A stretch of DNA of 64,000 bases from Verticillium longisporum (GCA_019188255.1 JAETXT010000005.1:4402001-4466000); one strand, 5' to 3'. Numbered from the stretch's first letter, positions 1-11,858 are shown. Notes: generated from the letters alone by a model not told the origin. Numbers and translations are program-made.

Positions 1-13
1 TTTTCTATCAACC

Positions 14-2582
14 ATGAGGGCCACGTACAGGGCTGTTGTTAGTTGCGGCTTATGGCTCCATGTTGCGGCCAGTGTTCAACCAGGACCTGCGCTTGCTGCG
101 CTGGCTACCCATAAAGGCAACCTTTACATCCGCCAAGATCCACCGGCTCCTGATGGGTAATTCGAACACGGCGACTTACAGGCAACCGTTGCTGACGAGG
201 CTCTACAGTGTTCGGGTCGCTGCAGTCATACCCACCGAAGCTGGGCAGATTGGTATTAACCCTCCTGGCCCAGAGCCTACGTAAGTGTTCTTTGCCATGT
301 ACTTGTGGTGACCTAGACCTGTACGAGGGCTTACATGTCCAAAACGCAGGCCGGTAAACATTGAGGGACACACAAAGTACCTGTCTGAAGAAAACGGTTC
401 AACCAAGGTAGGTTGCCAGACTAAGAAAGAAGAAGAAAATACGCTCCCAAGGCCTTCAATACTAATCAAAACCTCGATGTCGTAGTGGATCGGCGTTGAC
501 CCTTCTCATATTGCCGTCACCCAAGTAACCACCACGAACGCCGCTGGTGAGACCGGGGTGGTGACGCTCGCAAAGGGCATCAGCGCCAGCAAGAACGCCG
601 AGGGCGGTCTTGATATCCTTATAAGTCCCGCCGTCAAGGCCAAGCTTGAGGCTATCGCCAAGGAAGTAACGCCATGTGCAGCCAAGCGTCGGCGCCAAGT
701 TCGGAACCGCAAACGAGCCGGCCCGGCCTGTGGCTTGGCTGACTTTGTGCAACGAGTCGGCGCCGACCAAGAGCTGCAGGAAACATTTGCTCACCCGCTC
801 ACGGACCAGGTCTTCAACGATTTTGACGAGGGCTACTCCGGCGATCCTGCCGATGACCCTGGCTGGGAGGGCGATGGCGGACAGGTCGGTCACGAGGACG
901 AAGGCTACTTTTCCGAAGACGAAGAGGGTTTCTTCGAGGCCGCCGAGGGTGATGGCACTGCAGAGAGCATCGTCATTTCTTCTCCAGAAGAGGCTGCCGC
1001 AATTGGTGAGATTCTTTCCGGCGCCGGTGCCGCAGAGGCTGCGGCAGTCTGGGGAGGCTCGACCGTCACAGCGGGCTCGTTCTTGGCATGGCTCTATGGC
1101 ACCCTCAAGGAGGGCAAGGAGCTGTCTTTTGCTCAGAAGATCCCGGCCGAGAGCGTACACACGGTCACCAAGACCAAGTCTGAGACGACGACAACTACCA
1201 CTTCAAGCTGTGCTGTGCAGACAGATGGACCCGTAAGTTGCCGACGATCACCGCACTTCATCTCATACGCAATCTTGTCTTACATATGTTGTCCAGCCTC
1301 CCTGCGATGAAGCCTGCAAGCCTACCGCAGTCAAACTTGAGGACCCTCGCGTGACTGACATTAACTACTGGGCCTGCTCAGAGGTGAGTGAACATTATGG
1401 GCTGCCATGCCCACACGAACTTTTGACGTCTACAAACAAGGTGGCTGACTTGGGACACTAGGGCGACGGCAAGGGCTGCAAGTGCAGAACCGACGCGAAA
1501 GAGATCGCCAGCTATCCGGACGGCGAGTTCATGCAACAGATCCTAGACGTCTCTGGCGTACTCAAGGACAAGCCACTGCAACCCACCATCGAATGCCCCA
1601 ACGACCTCACCAACGTCCCGAGCAAGTATCTTGTTGACAAGACGTCGGTCGAGTTCTGCAAGGATGTCATGGGTGATCTGGGCAACGAACGCCTCCCCGT
1701 AGCGTACGACATCCACGGCAACAAGATCCCCATCCTCAGAGCCGCCGTCGCCGCGGCAGCTTCCACAGATCTGACGGCGCGATGGCTCGGGAGGAGGTCC
1801 CCGCCGACGAACCCCGACAATTATCTCGACTACCGATTCTTCCTGAGCTACACGCCCGGAGGCGACGACTGCCTGGTTCCCAAGGAAGACCTCTGCAAGA
1901 ACGCGTACGAGGCCCTGGTCAAGAGTAACTGTAAGTTCACGCGTCTGGCTCCTCCTGTCCTCGCAGCTCGGTCCCTGCATGGTGCCTAGCCGCAGACTGC
2001 TGACACTGCTTCTCCAGGCGGCACCAACCACGGCTCAGTCGGCGACATCATGTTCGCTGATTCTTCGATCGACGTCGGCTGCGGCAAATTCGCCTGGAAG
2101 GTCGAAAAGATGGCCGAGCCCGAGCCTCCCGAGCCCGAGCTCAAGGTGGGAGAGCGCCAGTGCAACGACGGATACAGCCACCACGACGTCCACAACGAGC
2201 AGCAGAAGTTCTGGTCCGAGACGTACTGCAAGTGGACGGCGGAAGGTGTCACTCTGAAGAAGGGAGACGAGAAGCTGAAGGAGATGTACATGCACCCCAT
2301 CGGCCCGTACTCGGACCTCCACCAGAACTTCAACATTTCCTGGGTCGAGGGTTGCGAACATGCCGATGGGCAAAAAGCCGACTTCCCCATCCCTGGAGAT
2401 GACAGTGTCACATGCAACTCCCTCATGAGAGGACTTTACGTAGAGTGTAAGTGTATCCGCGATGAGCAAAACCGCGAACCGTTAGCTAACATGGCATGCG
2501 AACAGGCCGCGACAACGGAGGCGCAGGCGGGACCATTGATGCCGGCTGTCTGAGGTACCACTTCTGGCCTACAGAGCAGTGA
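14..2582 (+). CDS. Secreted hypothetical protein with Cys-containing C-terminal half (8 exons)
   Basis: I do not recognise a named family. The start is ATG at 14 in a good context (AACC before ATG) and opens a hydrophobic leader of about 20 residues ending near VAAS, so the protein is probably secreted. Exons are about 14-156, 209-280, 350-407, 486-1232, 1297-1383, 1462-1930, 2018-2446 and 2506-2582, with GT/AG edges and consistent phases, giving 693 residues. A proline-rich N-terminal part is followed by an acidic stretch (about residues 190-240) and a Thr/Ser run near 1190-1215 of the DNA. The C-terminal half contains spaced cysteines (ACSE, GCKCR, NCGTNHG, CRDNGGAGGTIDAGCLRY). That ending resembles tails of fungal killer-toxin-like chitinases, but no GH18 catalytic motif is present. 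This link is inference; the gene model itself is well supported. Confidence 0.7.
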
Positions 2583-3418
2583 GAGAGTGTGACAGGTAGA
2601 CTTCGGGCACGGCGGGTATAGTTTACCTCTTAGTAGTGTTGCAGCTCGGAGAGAAAGGAATCTAAAGATCAGCTACTGGGGTAGCCTCAGCGCTGGTAGA
2701 GAAGACGATGAATCAAAGCGTTTGAACGATTTCTGCCCTTCCAAAGACTGTGGCGATCTCGACTCTGCAAGTTGGAAAGAGGCCAAACATGACGCCTTGT
2801 CTTCCATTCCATTGAGGGCTGAGTTCGCTCGGCGTCGTTATTGCTTCGACCAAATTTAAATTTCGGGCCACATTCGGAACACGACAATCTGCAATCCTTG
2901 CTCGCGCGATGATCTCGTTGCTTTTCTCCAGCCTGCATGCAAGTGCCGCTGCCAGATCGGCAGCGCAAGGTAATTTAAGCCCCCACCTACCCAACAGAGA
3001 TGATAACCGACGGCGACGTGAGGGCCGGGGGGTAGCGATTATTCCGATGTGCATATTCTGCGTGATCAACCGAGTGGCGCATGACACGTATAATTGGTAC
3101 ACATTACTATTCTCGTCAACATAACCCCATCGCAGGGAAGAATATCTATCATCAAGCATGCCACTACCCGGCGACAGCCGCGAGCCCAGATGTCGCTGTC
3201 GCCATGGTAGAGCCGTCGTCCTTCCAAAGAAAAAAAAAACCGATCGCGCGACGACGACTGGGGTCCGATAGAGACGACAATCCCGCCATCAAACAAGGTA
3301 TCATTTGCTTCCCCTTTCCAGCCAGTAACGCAGTTTCGGACCTCGGGTGGCTGACGTCTCCCTCAGCGACGCGCCAGCCCAGCCTAGGCTCGCGCAGGAC
3401 AAAGATTCAGTGACCGCT
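2583..3418. other. Intergenic, no gene seen
   Basis: Lies between two convergent genes and presumably holds their 3' UTRs. Short reading frames on both strands show no family resemblance or coherent exon structure. An A8-9 run occurs near 3230. Confidence 0.5.
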
Positions 3419-4106
3419 TCACGCCTTGGGAGGCGGCCCAGAAGGCGGCGCAAAATCGTCGACGCCACGGTTGTACGTCTGCTGGGGCTGCTGCAGCTGA
3501 ATGTTGTCGTGATTGCCGTAGTAGCCATCGTTCTGGTTAAAGGTCGTGCCCGTGTGCTGGGGCTGCTGGCCGTACGCCGGCGGCGCGTTGTAACCCTGCT
3601 GACCGTAGCCGTACTGCTGCTGACCGTACTGCTGTTGGTTGTAGCCTTGCTGGTTGTAGGCGTGCTGGTTGTTCTGGTGCTGGTTGGCGCCCCAGCGGTT
3701 GTTGGTCATCCAGCCAGTGCCGTACATGGGGGTGTTGCCCTTTCTTCTGCGCTTGCGGGAGCTGAAGCAACTGTTGGATCGGTTAGCTCATGCGCGCTAG
3801 ATACGGGCCGGGGCCAGAAGACTTTTGGCGATGAGAGAGAGAGGGAGAAAAAAAAACGTACCCGAGAGCGCAGAGGATGAGGAGGAAGACTACGACGAGA
3901 ACGCCGGCGAGAACCCAGCGACCCCAGTAGTACCAACTGCTGCGATTGCTCGTGTAGCAGCGGCCATTCCTGTAATAGGTGCCCGAGGGGCAGCCAAATT
4001 GCCTGGGTCATGCGTGTTAGTTTCTGTCTGGAGAATGCACTCGTCAACAACAGCACGCGACATACCTCTTGACGAGCTCGTCCTCGGCAGGGAAGAATGC
4101 AGCCAT
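3419..4106 (-). CDS. RCR-family (Congo red resistance) membrane protein
   Basis: Three exons, about 4106-4066, 4002-3862 and 3770-3419, with in-phase GT/AG junctions, give 177 residues. The protein begins MAAFFPAEDELVKR, has a short extracellular segment with the pattern FGCPSGTYYRNGRC, then one strongly hydrophobic helix (about residues 38-60). A basic block SSRKRRRKGN leads directly into the conserved MYGTGWM motif. The rest is a Gln/Tyr/Asn-rich tail with YGQQQ-type repeats ending in APPSGPPPK. This order (membrane helix, basic cluster, MYGTGW, Q/P/Y-rich cytoplasmic tail) is that of the RCR proteins (PF12273). In yeast these ER/vacuolar proteins affect chitin deposition and plasma-membrane protein traffic. 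Direct targets here are unknown. Confidence 0.85.
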
Positions 4107-6198
4107 CGTGATGGTGTGGTGTGGTTTGTGGTTGATGTTGTTGTTGTTGCAAATGAGCACACCGGCTTTGATCAATCTGGCGATGGATGATGGATAAGGC
4201 AGAGAATGATGCCAAGGGCCGACAGGGATCAGGTGCGGTGCAGAAAGATGCCGGTTTCAAAGGGTGTTCGGGTCGATGACGTGGTGGGGGAAGAATGGGT
4301 GGCACCTGAATGCGCCGGATCGAGGCGACGCCGCAGTTCTTGGTGGACAATAACGCTGTAGCCCGCGAAGCTTATTCCGGTGGATGCAGGACCTGCAGGC
4401 TCGTTGTTCGGTGTGTTGTAGGTCACGTCGATGACTCGTGGTGACTGACTGAGCCGCTGTTGCTGGTTCGAATGGGAGTTCAGAATTGGGAGGGGGGGGA
4501 AAGGCAGGGAGAATTTTGGGCGACTGTGTGGCCCATATGTATTTCTGCGTCAGGCGACATGGCCAAGCGCAAACACGACGTCGTCGACTGAGCCCTTCTT
4601 GTCTGGGCATGGGAACGAACCGGACCACCGACGGCGAGAGTCAGTGTTGGGCTTGGCTATGGTCTTCAGCGAGCTGGTTACGTGGTTGCGTGGCCGAGCG
4701 TGACGATGGAGCTTCCAAGGGTACTTGCTGATTAGCGGACTCTGGTACGCGTAACGGAGGTACCGATGCCTGGCCAGGGTGGCTGAGCAGCTGAGCGTCC
4801 CCTCCGCTTCTCTGGCCGCGCCCACTCACACCACCCCGGTCATCACCAGGATTGCCACATCCGGCCAGGTGCTGATCGTCATGGCTGTATGGAAGGTGGA
4901 TGAACTGGAGGAAAGCAGGCAGTCCCTGCCCCTCACGTTACCCTCCCCCGAGTTGTGCGACCACGTTTTGAGGGTCGTACGAGCTCTCTGTCAAGCTTCC
5001 TGCTAACCCACGCTGTCGGCACACTGTTGTACAGTGCCCCCAAGGTACCAAGGCCTCGTACCTTGCCTCCGAAGCTTTGTAGACCCCCCCCATGACCGCG
5101 CTGAGCCACCAGGTCATGACCACATCCCAGTGCCGAGAGCTCTAGCACGCGCCTTCTGTCCAACGCGATCAAGCTCCGTTGAGCTAATAAGCCCAGATTA
5201 CGACACCGCTAGTCTGTGCCAACACAATAAGGACTCAAGTGCAAAAAGAGTACCACTGCGCTCGACATTTGTGCCGTTTCTGCCTGCGATGTGCCAAGGG
5301 CTTGGGATAAGAGCATCTGTTTGAGATCGGCTGTGTTCCGAGCAGGAAACATGGCGGACAAGCTGCCTTGGGCGTTTCCGCCACCTGGGGAACGATTGCC
5401 GTGTGTGACTTTCATGCATGCTACAGTCAGTCAGATTTCCAGCATGTCTTAAAAGACGGGTCATCGGTACTGAGCCATCCATCATGGTCAATTGCTCCGC
5501 CACATGGACACTTTTTGTGAAATGCGCAGCCTTTGCTTTGATCGCCCCAACGTCTTCCTTGTCCCGAGTCACCGCTACTGTTGCTGCCTGATGATTTGAC
5601 TCGAGCCTCGAATTCGACTTTCCAGTATTTTTCATTCACAGCCACGACTCTCCAGGGCAAAGCTTCTCGATGGTGTGTTGCTTGTCATTCATTAGTTAGG
5701 TGCTAAGGATGTCATTGCCTGTAATTGGTTCGTGTGAATGTGTCCCTTGTTCCATGGACGCAGCTTCGCCGTCCGTAACCCAATTTCCCTACTCCAGCAT
5801 AAAATCCATCACCGTGCTCCCAGAACCCTTTTTTTCCCTCTTGCAATCCTCTTGCAATGAACGTCAGAGTGGAGAATCGTCGCGTGGCCGGCATTCCAAA
5901 TCATTGCCACCATTCCCATCGCCGGGGACCAAATGCCATGTCGTAAAAGCCTCCATCGATCAGAAGACCATAGCTCCCCCGCATGTATGTGTCTCGAAGA
6001 AGAGAGAATGACCGCCACGCCCATGTGGTTTTTTCTCAAGGTGTTTGTCTCGAATCCACACGCCCGACTCCCTGGTCATTAGTGAAAGGAATAATGTGTC
6101 CTTGCTCCGAAAACAAATAAAAACGCCTCGTGCCCCTGATCACCACCTCGGTGCCGGGGAGGGAAATGCCCATGTCCTCGTCGCCCAGCGTGCGCACA
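4107..6198. other. Intergenic, 2.1 kb, no gene seen
   Basis: Holds the promoter and probable 5' UTR of the RCR gene on its left and the 3' side of the 6199-6873 gene on its right. Many short frames are open on both strands but none shows conserved motifs, a consistent exon chain or repeats. No tRNA was seen. Confidence 0.45.
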
Positions 6199-6873
6199 TC
6201 ACTTGGGATACGAGTAGCGCGGAGGGCCCTTGTCGGCCTCCCTCTTGGCTCCCGCCCCTGCCTGCGCCTGCGCCTGCTGCCGCGCCGCCAGCTCGGCAAT
6301 CTTCTCGCGAGCCTTCATGAGGCTGCTGTTGTCCTGCTGCTTGAGCTTGGCGCGAATGTCGTAAAGCGCCATGAGCGTCGACGCGCGGTCGAGGTCGTCC
6401 TCCGGGTCCGAGTCGCGCCGCGGCGTGCCGGGGACGGAGCCCTGGGCCGAGTTTGTGCGCGTCAGGGGCGGGCTCATGAGTATGCGGCGGCCAAACTTGT
6501 CGTGGCGCGCGGGGCCGGTGCCTGCGCTCGGGGAGGAGGAGCCCGTGTTCGTCCGCGGGATGGCCTGCGCGGACTGGGCGCGGCGGAGGTCGTCGGAGGG
6601 GCGGCGCGGGGCGGCGAGGCTGTGGCGGTCTTGTTCGACTTTCTGGATGGCCTTGTTTGCTGTGACGAGGGCGGCGGCAGCGTTTGGTTCCTGAGCAAGA
6701 CGAAGAAAGAAAGACCTTGTCAGCTCTTCTGATGTATGATGCCAGATTTCGCCAAAAGTGTGCCAAGCGGGGGTGGGCACACGACATCACTGGGAGAGAA
6801 GCGAGGGGTGGCTTACCGCCGCGTTCAGACTGCTGAGATCAGCCAGCATCTGCGCCATCTGCAGGCTTTCCAT
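6199..6873 (-). CDS. Conserved-looking hypothetical protein, 182 aa
   Basis: Two exons, about 6873-6817 and 6690-6199, are joined by a 126-nt intron with a GTAAGC donor and a GCTCAG acceptor, and the junction is in phase. The product starts MESLQMAQMLADLSSLNAA, continues with an Ala-rich helix (about residues 20-45), a Pro/Ser/Arg-rich disordered middle with GRRILMSPPLTRTNS, and a second charged helix (DIRAKLKQQDNSSLMKAREKIAELAARQQ region). It ends RYSYPK. There are no signal peptide or membrane segments, so it is probably cytosolic or nuclear, with coiled-coil potential at both ends. I do not recognise the family and assign no function. Confidence 0.6.
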
Positions 6874-8064
6874 GGCCGGCTATGTGTGTTTGTTTCTGTA
6901 AGGTGAAAAGATGGAGTTGGTCGTGTGGTCTTTGATCGGGGTGCAGTCGCCGTCGCTGGTTGCAAGCGCTGCAAAATGTGGACAGCTCGACAGCTTGATG
7001 ACGGAAGCTTTTTGGACTTTTGTCGCCCAGAGGCCAGCAAGAAGAGACGGGGTAAGGCTCTGGATAGTCTAATGTGAAGCGGTGGATCGGACAGAAAGGA
7101 GAGCCCACTTGGCCGTGGTCGCGAACCCCGCTGGGCTGCGGGAACAAGGAAGCCAGCCCTCACAGGGCTCATCCTCTTGTGGCAACTGGGTTGCAGTGCC
7201 CCCACACGAATTCTGCCATCTGGGAGCCTCGACCCCGCCTCCGACCTGTGCTCTGGTCGCGACCTGCGAAATCAGCCGCGAACGGGCCACACCCTCTTTG
7301 CCTCCGTCATGGGAAGGCGCCAACGAGGAGTCGTCGAGGTGAAGGAAATGACGTGTGTCAGGCGACTTCATGCGGCGACCTTCGTATGTGCCACCCTGTT
7401 TGATGTTGGCACTTGGATCAAGTCACCTGGGCAGGGCCCCTTATTTCGCTTTCTTGAGTCGAGCACAGCTTGTCGAGCACAGCTTGCTCATTCGAGCATA
7501 GCATTCAATTACTACATGTATCGAGCGAGTCAACTTTCAATGCAGGGTGCAGCTCCACACGCACAATCAATCTTGCACGTCTTAGACTTGCTGATGGGAT
7601 GAGACGAAATGCGCCCAAGGTGCTGGCCACTGTGAGTGCAGGTCTCAGCCAGTATCTCTGCCGATGGCAAGCAAGGTCCAGCTACGCCTGTTCCACTACT
7701 AAGGTGTCCTGCCTTAGTCAGCGAATGTTGAATTCGCAATGTTCATACCTCTCACTCACAAGAATTCGATTGCCTCGTCAGCATTAGAACAGCAGACTGC
7801 AAATCCTCAAAGGCTTGCGGGAGCATCTCAAGTGGATGTGTAAATAAAGATTACATGCCATTGTCACGAGCTTAACGTCTTTCAGCCGCATCGTCGTAGC
7901 CCAATTCTCAAATCCCACGCTCGGCAATGGTACCGATTCCTCGGACCGAGACCCGAGACCCACGCAGACCTCCGAACCAGGAGCCTGTGTCGGTTTATTG
8001 AAATACACTCTCATGTCATGACCATCGCCAACAGCCTCACTCATCGCCACTCCTCACCTCAACC
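6874..8064. other. Divergent intergenic region, no gene seen
   Basis: Separates the minus-strand 182-aa gene from the plus-strand FAHD1 gene and must contain both promoters. No open frame has family features. A short direct repeat (tcgagcacagcttg) occurs near 7459-7490. Confidence 0.45.
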
Positions 8065-8921
8065 ATGTCGCTCCTCTTCAAACGCTCGATGGCCACGGCC
8101 TCTTCTCTGCGGACAGCCGGCAAGGTTGTCTGCGTCGGCCGCAACTATGCGTAGGGCAACCCCTTCTCCCTTGCCCCGAAACTCTTTTCCGCGAAGCCGG
8201 GGCTAACCCTCAGCTTCATGTGCTCAGCGACCACATCAAGGAGCTCAATTCGGCCAAGCCCAAGCAGCCCTTCTTCTTCCTGAAGCCCACATCATCCATC
8301 CTCCTGCCCGGTGGCGGCGCCATCCAGCGGCCCAAGGGCGACGACATGCACTATGAGATTGAGCTCGCTGCCGTCGTTGGCAGGCAGATCCGCGACTTTG
8401 ACCCCAACGACGAGCAGGGCGCTCTCGACGCCATTGAGGGTCTGTACACCAATTGAGACACTCTCATGCACCTGCATGCTAACAGTTCTACAGCGTACGC
8501 CATGTCCATCGACCTGACGGCGCGCAACGTCCAGAACGAGGCCAAGAAGAAGGGCCTGCCCTGGAGCATCGCCAAGGGCTTCGACACGTTCCTGCCCATG
8601 AGCAACATCATCCCCAAGGCCTCCATCCCCGACCCCCACAACGTCGAGGTCTTCCTCAAGCTCAATGGCGAGACGAAGCAGGATGCGTCCACCAATCTCA
8701 TGCTCTTCCGCCTCCCCCGTCTGTTGGCCGACATTTCCAAGGTCATGACGCTCGAGAAGGGCGACATAATTCTGACGGGCACCCCTGCTGGCGTCGGCCC
8801 TGCTGGTCCCGGCGATGTCATCACTGGCGGTGTGCGCGTCAATGGCAAGGAGCTTGTCGAGGGCAAGATTGAGTATGCCGTGGAGGAGTCGACGAGCTCT
8901 TACGAGTTCAAGGAGACGTAG
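8065..8921 (+). CDS. FAH-family acylpyruvase / oxaloacetate decarboxylase (FAHD1-like)
   Basis: Three exons, about 8065-8150, 8228-8439 and 8494-8921, encode 241 residues. The short N-terminal extension (MSLLFKRSMATASS) is basic and lacks acidic residues, which suits mitochondrial import. The catalytic fold is clear: VCVGRNYADHIKEL at the start, the lid and metal site with HYEIELAAVVG (the two Glu that bind the divalent metal), AYAMSIDLTARNVQ (the third acidic ligand), KKKGLPWSIAKGFDTFLP, and GDIILTGTPAGVGP near the C-terminus. These are hallmarks of the fumarylacetoacetate hydrolase superfamily, and length and motifs match the FAHD1 subgroup. That subgroup cleaves acylpyruvates and decarboxylates oxaloacetate in mitochondria. 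The exact substrate cannot be read from sequence. Confidence 0.92.
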
Positions 8922-9244
8922 AGCTTTGAGTTCAGGATGTTTGGCACCCCGAGGGCATCCCATAATCTGGTCTTTTCTTCACGAGAGACAAAAGTATATC
9001 AATGTATACCACGGTCCATCTGTCTTTGCTGTTTCCTGCTCCCGCCCAAATGCCATGCACTCCGCCCGCGACGCTGACTCGCCCCATCTTTACCTGCACG
9101 ACGGCTTGAGGAGCCACAAATTCCGGCCGACGGAATATCACTCATTCATACCCACCACCACTGGGGCTTATCGACCAAAGAACCCTCTGCCCCGTTCCAC
9201 AATGTGTCCATGAACAGGTCGGCCGAATACCGAAATCAGCAACA
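8922..9244. other. FAHD1 3' region and tRNA upstream flank
   Basis: No gene seen. Contains the likely 3' UTR of the FAHD1 gene and the 5' flank of the tRNA-Phe gene; tRNA promoters lie inside the tRNA itself. Confidence 0.5.
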
Positions 9245-9334
9245 GGGGGGATGGCGCAGTTGGGAGCGCGTTAGACTGAAGTCAACTTCAGGAAGTCAAT
9301 CTAAAGGCCGCTGGTTCGATCCCGGCTCACCCCA
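9245..9334 (+). tRNA. tRNA-Phe (GAA) with a 17-nt intron
   Basis: The cloverleaf can be drawn by eye. The D arm is GCGC/AGTTGGGA/GCGC, the anticodon stem TTAGA/TCTAA (9271-9275 with 9300-9304), and the anticodon GAA is at 9278-9280. The T arm is GCTGG/TTCGATC/CCGGC, and the acceptor 3' strand TCACCCC is followed by discriminator A at 9334. A 17-nt intron (9282-9298) sits one base 3' of the anticodon, the standard nuclear position, and contains ACTTCAG, which can pair with the anticodon region. A box (about 9252) and B box (GGTTCGATCCC) are intact, and T runs downstream (about 9384) could terminate Pol III. The acceptor stem has one G-A mismatch at pair 5-68. CCA is not encoded. Confidence 0.9.
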
Positions 9335-9585
9335 GCAGTCAGCAGATCTTCGGATCTCAAACTTTTGTCGCATTCTCATTCGTTTTTTGTTGCTGCTCTG
9401 TCTGGACGGCAGAACACATGCAGTGGCGCTCGGTGTGGCATCTCAACCGTCACAATGGCCATGGGGATGAAACTCGCATCACAAATTGACAACGCCTGGA
9501 TCATGAAGACTCAGAATTCATACATGCGATCAGAACGCCGTCACACAAACCCCCCACACCCCGCCCCAAATCGTACGTTTCACTC

Positions 9586-10266
9586 CTACTCCAGGTTGGG
9601 GTCCCGAATGCTCCCCGGCCGCGGCGCCGCCTCAGCCATGGTACCGCACGCGCCGCACCTCCTCTTCTCCTCGCTCTCCTTGAACTCGTTGACGGCCGCC
9701 TTGATCTGCGTGCCCAGGTCCGTGCAGTGAAAGGCCGCCTCGTGCACGACGGCCCGGCAGCCATCGCAGTACCAGCGCATGCGGTCGAGGCTCCCCGGCG
9801 GCCGGCGCTGCTCGAGCACGACGCCGACCGTGTCGGCGAAGCGGACGGGGTTGTGCGGCGTGTTGGCGGGCAGCAGAAACATGTCGCCCTCGCGGATGAC
9901 GATGTCCTTGAAGGCGCCGTCGGCCGGGTCGACGACCTTGAGGGTCATGGCGCCCTTGTACTGGTAGAACCACTCGGGCGTCGTGTTGATGTGGTAGTCG
10001 GTGCGGGCGTTGGGGCCGCCGACGATCTGGCGGCCGTGTTAGAAGAGCGCTCACACGTATGCCTGAGAAGGGGAGGGTGACGAGGCAACCCGGCGAACGT
10101 ACCATGACGGTGAAGTCATCGTTGTAGACGCAGTAGTTGTTGATGGGGGGCTTCAGCAGATGAGAGTTCTCTTCGAGCCTGGGTGGCAGTCAGAAGGTTG
10201 TCCGAATCGCAACATGGCGCTGGCATTGACTCACCACTTGGGCAGGTTGATGGGATTTGAAAGCAT
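9586..10266 (-). CDS. BNA1: 3-hydroxyanthranilate 3,4-dioxygenase
   Basis: Three exons (about 10266-10235, 10178-10103, 10026-9586) encode 182 residues, the usual fungal size. The enzyme opens the ring of 3-hydroxyanthranilate in the kynurenine route from tryptophan to NAD and uses a cupin-bound Fe(II). The iron site is visible: His in [11 protein letters not shown], Glu in the same stretch, and the second His in [12 protein letters not shown]. Substrate-binding arginines fall in GGPNARTD and in [16 protein letters not shown]. The C-terminal rubredoxin-like zinc/iron site is present as two CxxC pairs (YCDGC and RCGAC), a feature of fungal and bacterial enzymes. It is cytosolic. The first exon holds only 11 codons, so automated callers may miss it. 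Confidence 0.94.
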
Positions 10267-10937
10267 TCCGAGAAGCGTTGTCAAGTGCGGTGCTTGCTGA
10301 AAGTATGGCGACGCTTGCACACCAAACCAACAAACAATATCCGAGTCTATCCGAGTCTCTCAGGCAAGATTCGATGATTTTTCAATTCTTTTTGAAAATC
10401 AAACCAAAACGAGTATCGCGTTTGAAATGCCTCTTCGGTAAATTGACTGCAAGGCGCGGCAGTGTCGGCGCGACGGCTGTGACTTCAGCGGCATTTGCCC
10501 CTCCACCCGCATCCCTACCGTGACCCCGCGACATCATGCGACTGTCGTCTGATTGGTGTACCTCTGCGTTATCAATCAGCCATGGCCACCCACGGTACCC
10601 GCCTCGTCATCACTTTGACTATTCGTCTTGTCAGAAAACCTTTGCTCGAGACAGAGGCATGGGATCGAAAGGCTCTTTACCATTGTCTGAACTGGAGCGA
10701 GGCTTTTTCAGCTCTTACAGGCGGCGTCACCTTGTATTGGTGTCTTGAACACTAAATCGAAAGTGAATGATGACTAAGCTCGGTGGCCTTCTACAGGCGA
10801 CATCGGCAGACCATGGTGTTTTTGCGGGGTTTGAGCATCAAGCAAGGAGGAGTACCATCATAGAGGAACGCCAAAATAACTGCTTGTCGCTGAACACATT
10901 AGCTCAGATCATCAGATGAGGTCAACACATCGTCAAC
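10267..10937. other. Divergent promoter region between BNA1 and RWD gene
   Basis: No gene seen. A poly-pyrimidine/A-T patch lies near 10380-10400. Both flanking genes are transcribed outward, so the region should contain two promoters. Confidence 0.5.
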
Positions 10938-11858
10938 ATGTCGTCCGATAGGAATTGGAATTTGCTGCCGTGCGACCTCGTCGAGCACCAGATTGGCCAG
11001 GTCGACCTTTTGATGGCCATGTTCCCCACAGAAGAAGAGTTGACGATGCGAGATGAGTCGCAAAATATTCTGAGCGCTCTAAAGACCAGTATTGAGGATG
11101 GCTCAGTACCGTCGTTCAGCGCGTTGCCCGCGGTGGCTCTCCTGCTCACATTGGCAATCCTGGAACCTCAAGATCCAGACAGCCACAAGTCGCTGCAGCT
11201 CGACATCAATGCACCATTCGCCTATGAAGGAATTGATGCGCCGGAAGAAGCACCAAGGATACGCGTCCGAATCCAGCAGCCAGACTGGCTCAGCAAAGCA
11301 GAAACAGCCCACCTCAACGCCCAGCACTCTGAGGTCGAAGAAGACCTCTTTAGTACTGTCGAAGCCATTCAAGAGGCGGCAGCTCAAAAGCTCAAGGAGT
11401 CTCAAGAAGCTCACGTCGACATCACATCAGATGCTGCTGCTGCTGCTGCGAACGGAGGCGGACCTCTAGTTCGAGTCTGGTTCTACTTTCCCTCCATCTC
11501 GACACGCTCCAAGCGCGACGACTTTATCATCAATGCGCCGCACTACAGCCTGACGGGATTTTTGTACGCCGGAAAGCCTGGCCTCCTATGTGTTGAAGGC
11601 CCTTCGCAGTACATTGATGACTACATGAAGTTCATCAAGACGGAGAGCTGGGGCGACATTCCGGCACATCACAAAAAGGTTAGCGAACGTCATCGTGAGA
11701 AGGGCATTACGATGAGAGTGTTCGCGGATATGCAGGAAATTACAGATACCGTAGGGCAAAGGAGGGGGCAACGAGCGAATCGAGGTGACATGAAAGCCAT
11801 AGAGGAGTGGCTGGTGGAAAGAGGGCTGGGTGACGCGTTTACCAAAGTCCTGATGTAG
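10938..11858 (+). CDS. RWD domain protein with DUF1115 (RWDD2-like)
   Basis: A single-exon gene of 306 residues. The N-terminal region (about 1-130) has the RWD signature: EHQIGQVDLLMAMFPTEEEL followed by a beta-rich part (SLQLDINAPFAYEG, APRIRVRIQQPDWLS). An acidic/Ala linker follows, then the DUF1115 domain with VRVWFYFPSISTRSKRDDFI, LTGFLYAGKPGLLCVEG and YMKFIKTESWGDIPAHHKKV. The ending is a helical stretch (KAIEEWLVERGLGDAF). This pairing is that of RWDD2 proteins, which are cytosolic and poorly characterised. The RWD fold usually mediates protein binding, often to ubiquitin-related or Gcn2-type partners. No catalytic residues are apparent. Confidence 0.85.
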   Translation: MSSDRNWNLLPCDLVEHQIGQVDLLMAMFPTEEELTMRDESQNILSALKTSIEDGSVPSFSALPAVALLLTLAILEPQDPDSHKSLQLDINAPFAYEGIDAPEEAPRIRVRIQQPDWLSKAETAHLNAQHSEVEEDLFSTVEAIQEAAAQKLKESQEAHVDITSDAAAAAANGGGPLVRVWFYFPSISTRSKRDDFIINAPHYSLTGFLYAGKPGLLCVEGPSQYIDDYMKFIKTESWGDIPAHHKKVSERHREKGITMRVFADMQEITDTVGQRRGQRANRGDMKAIEEWLVERGLGDAFTKVLM

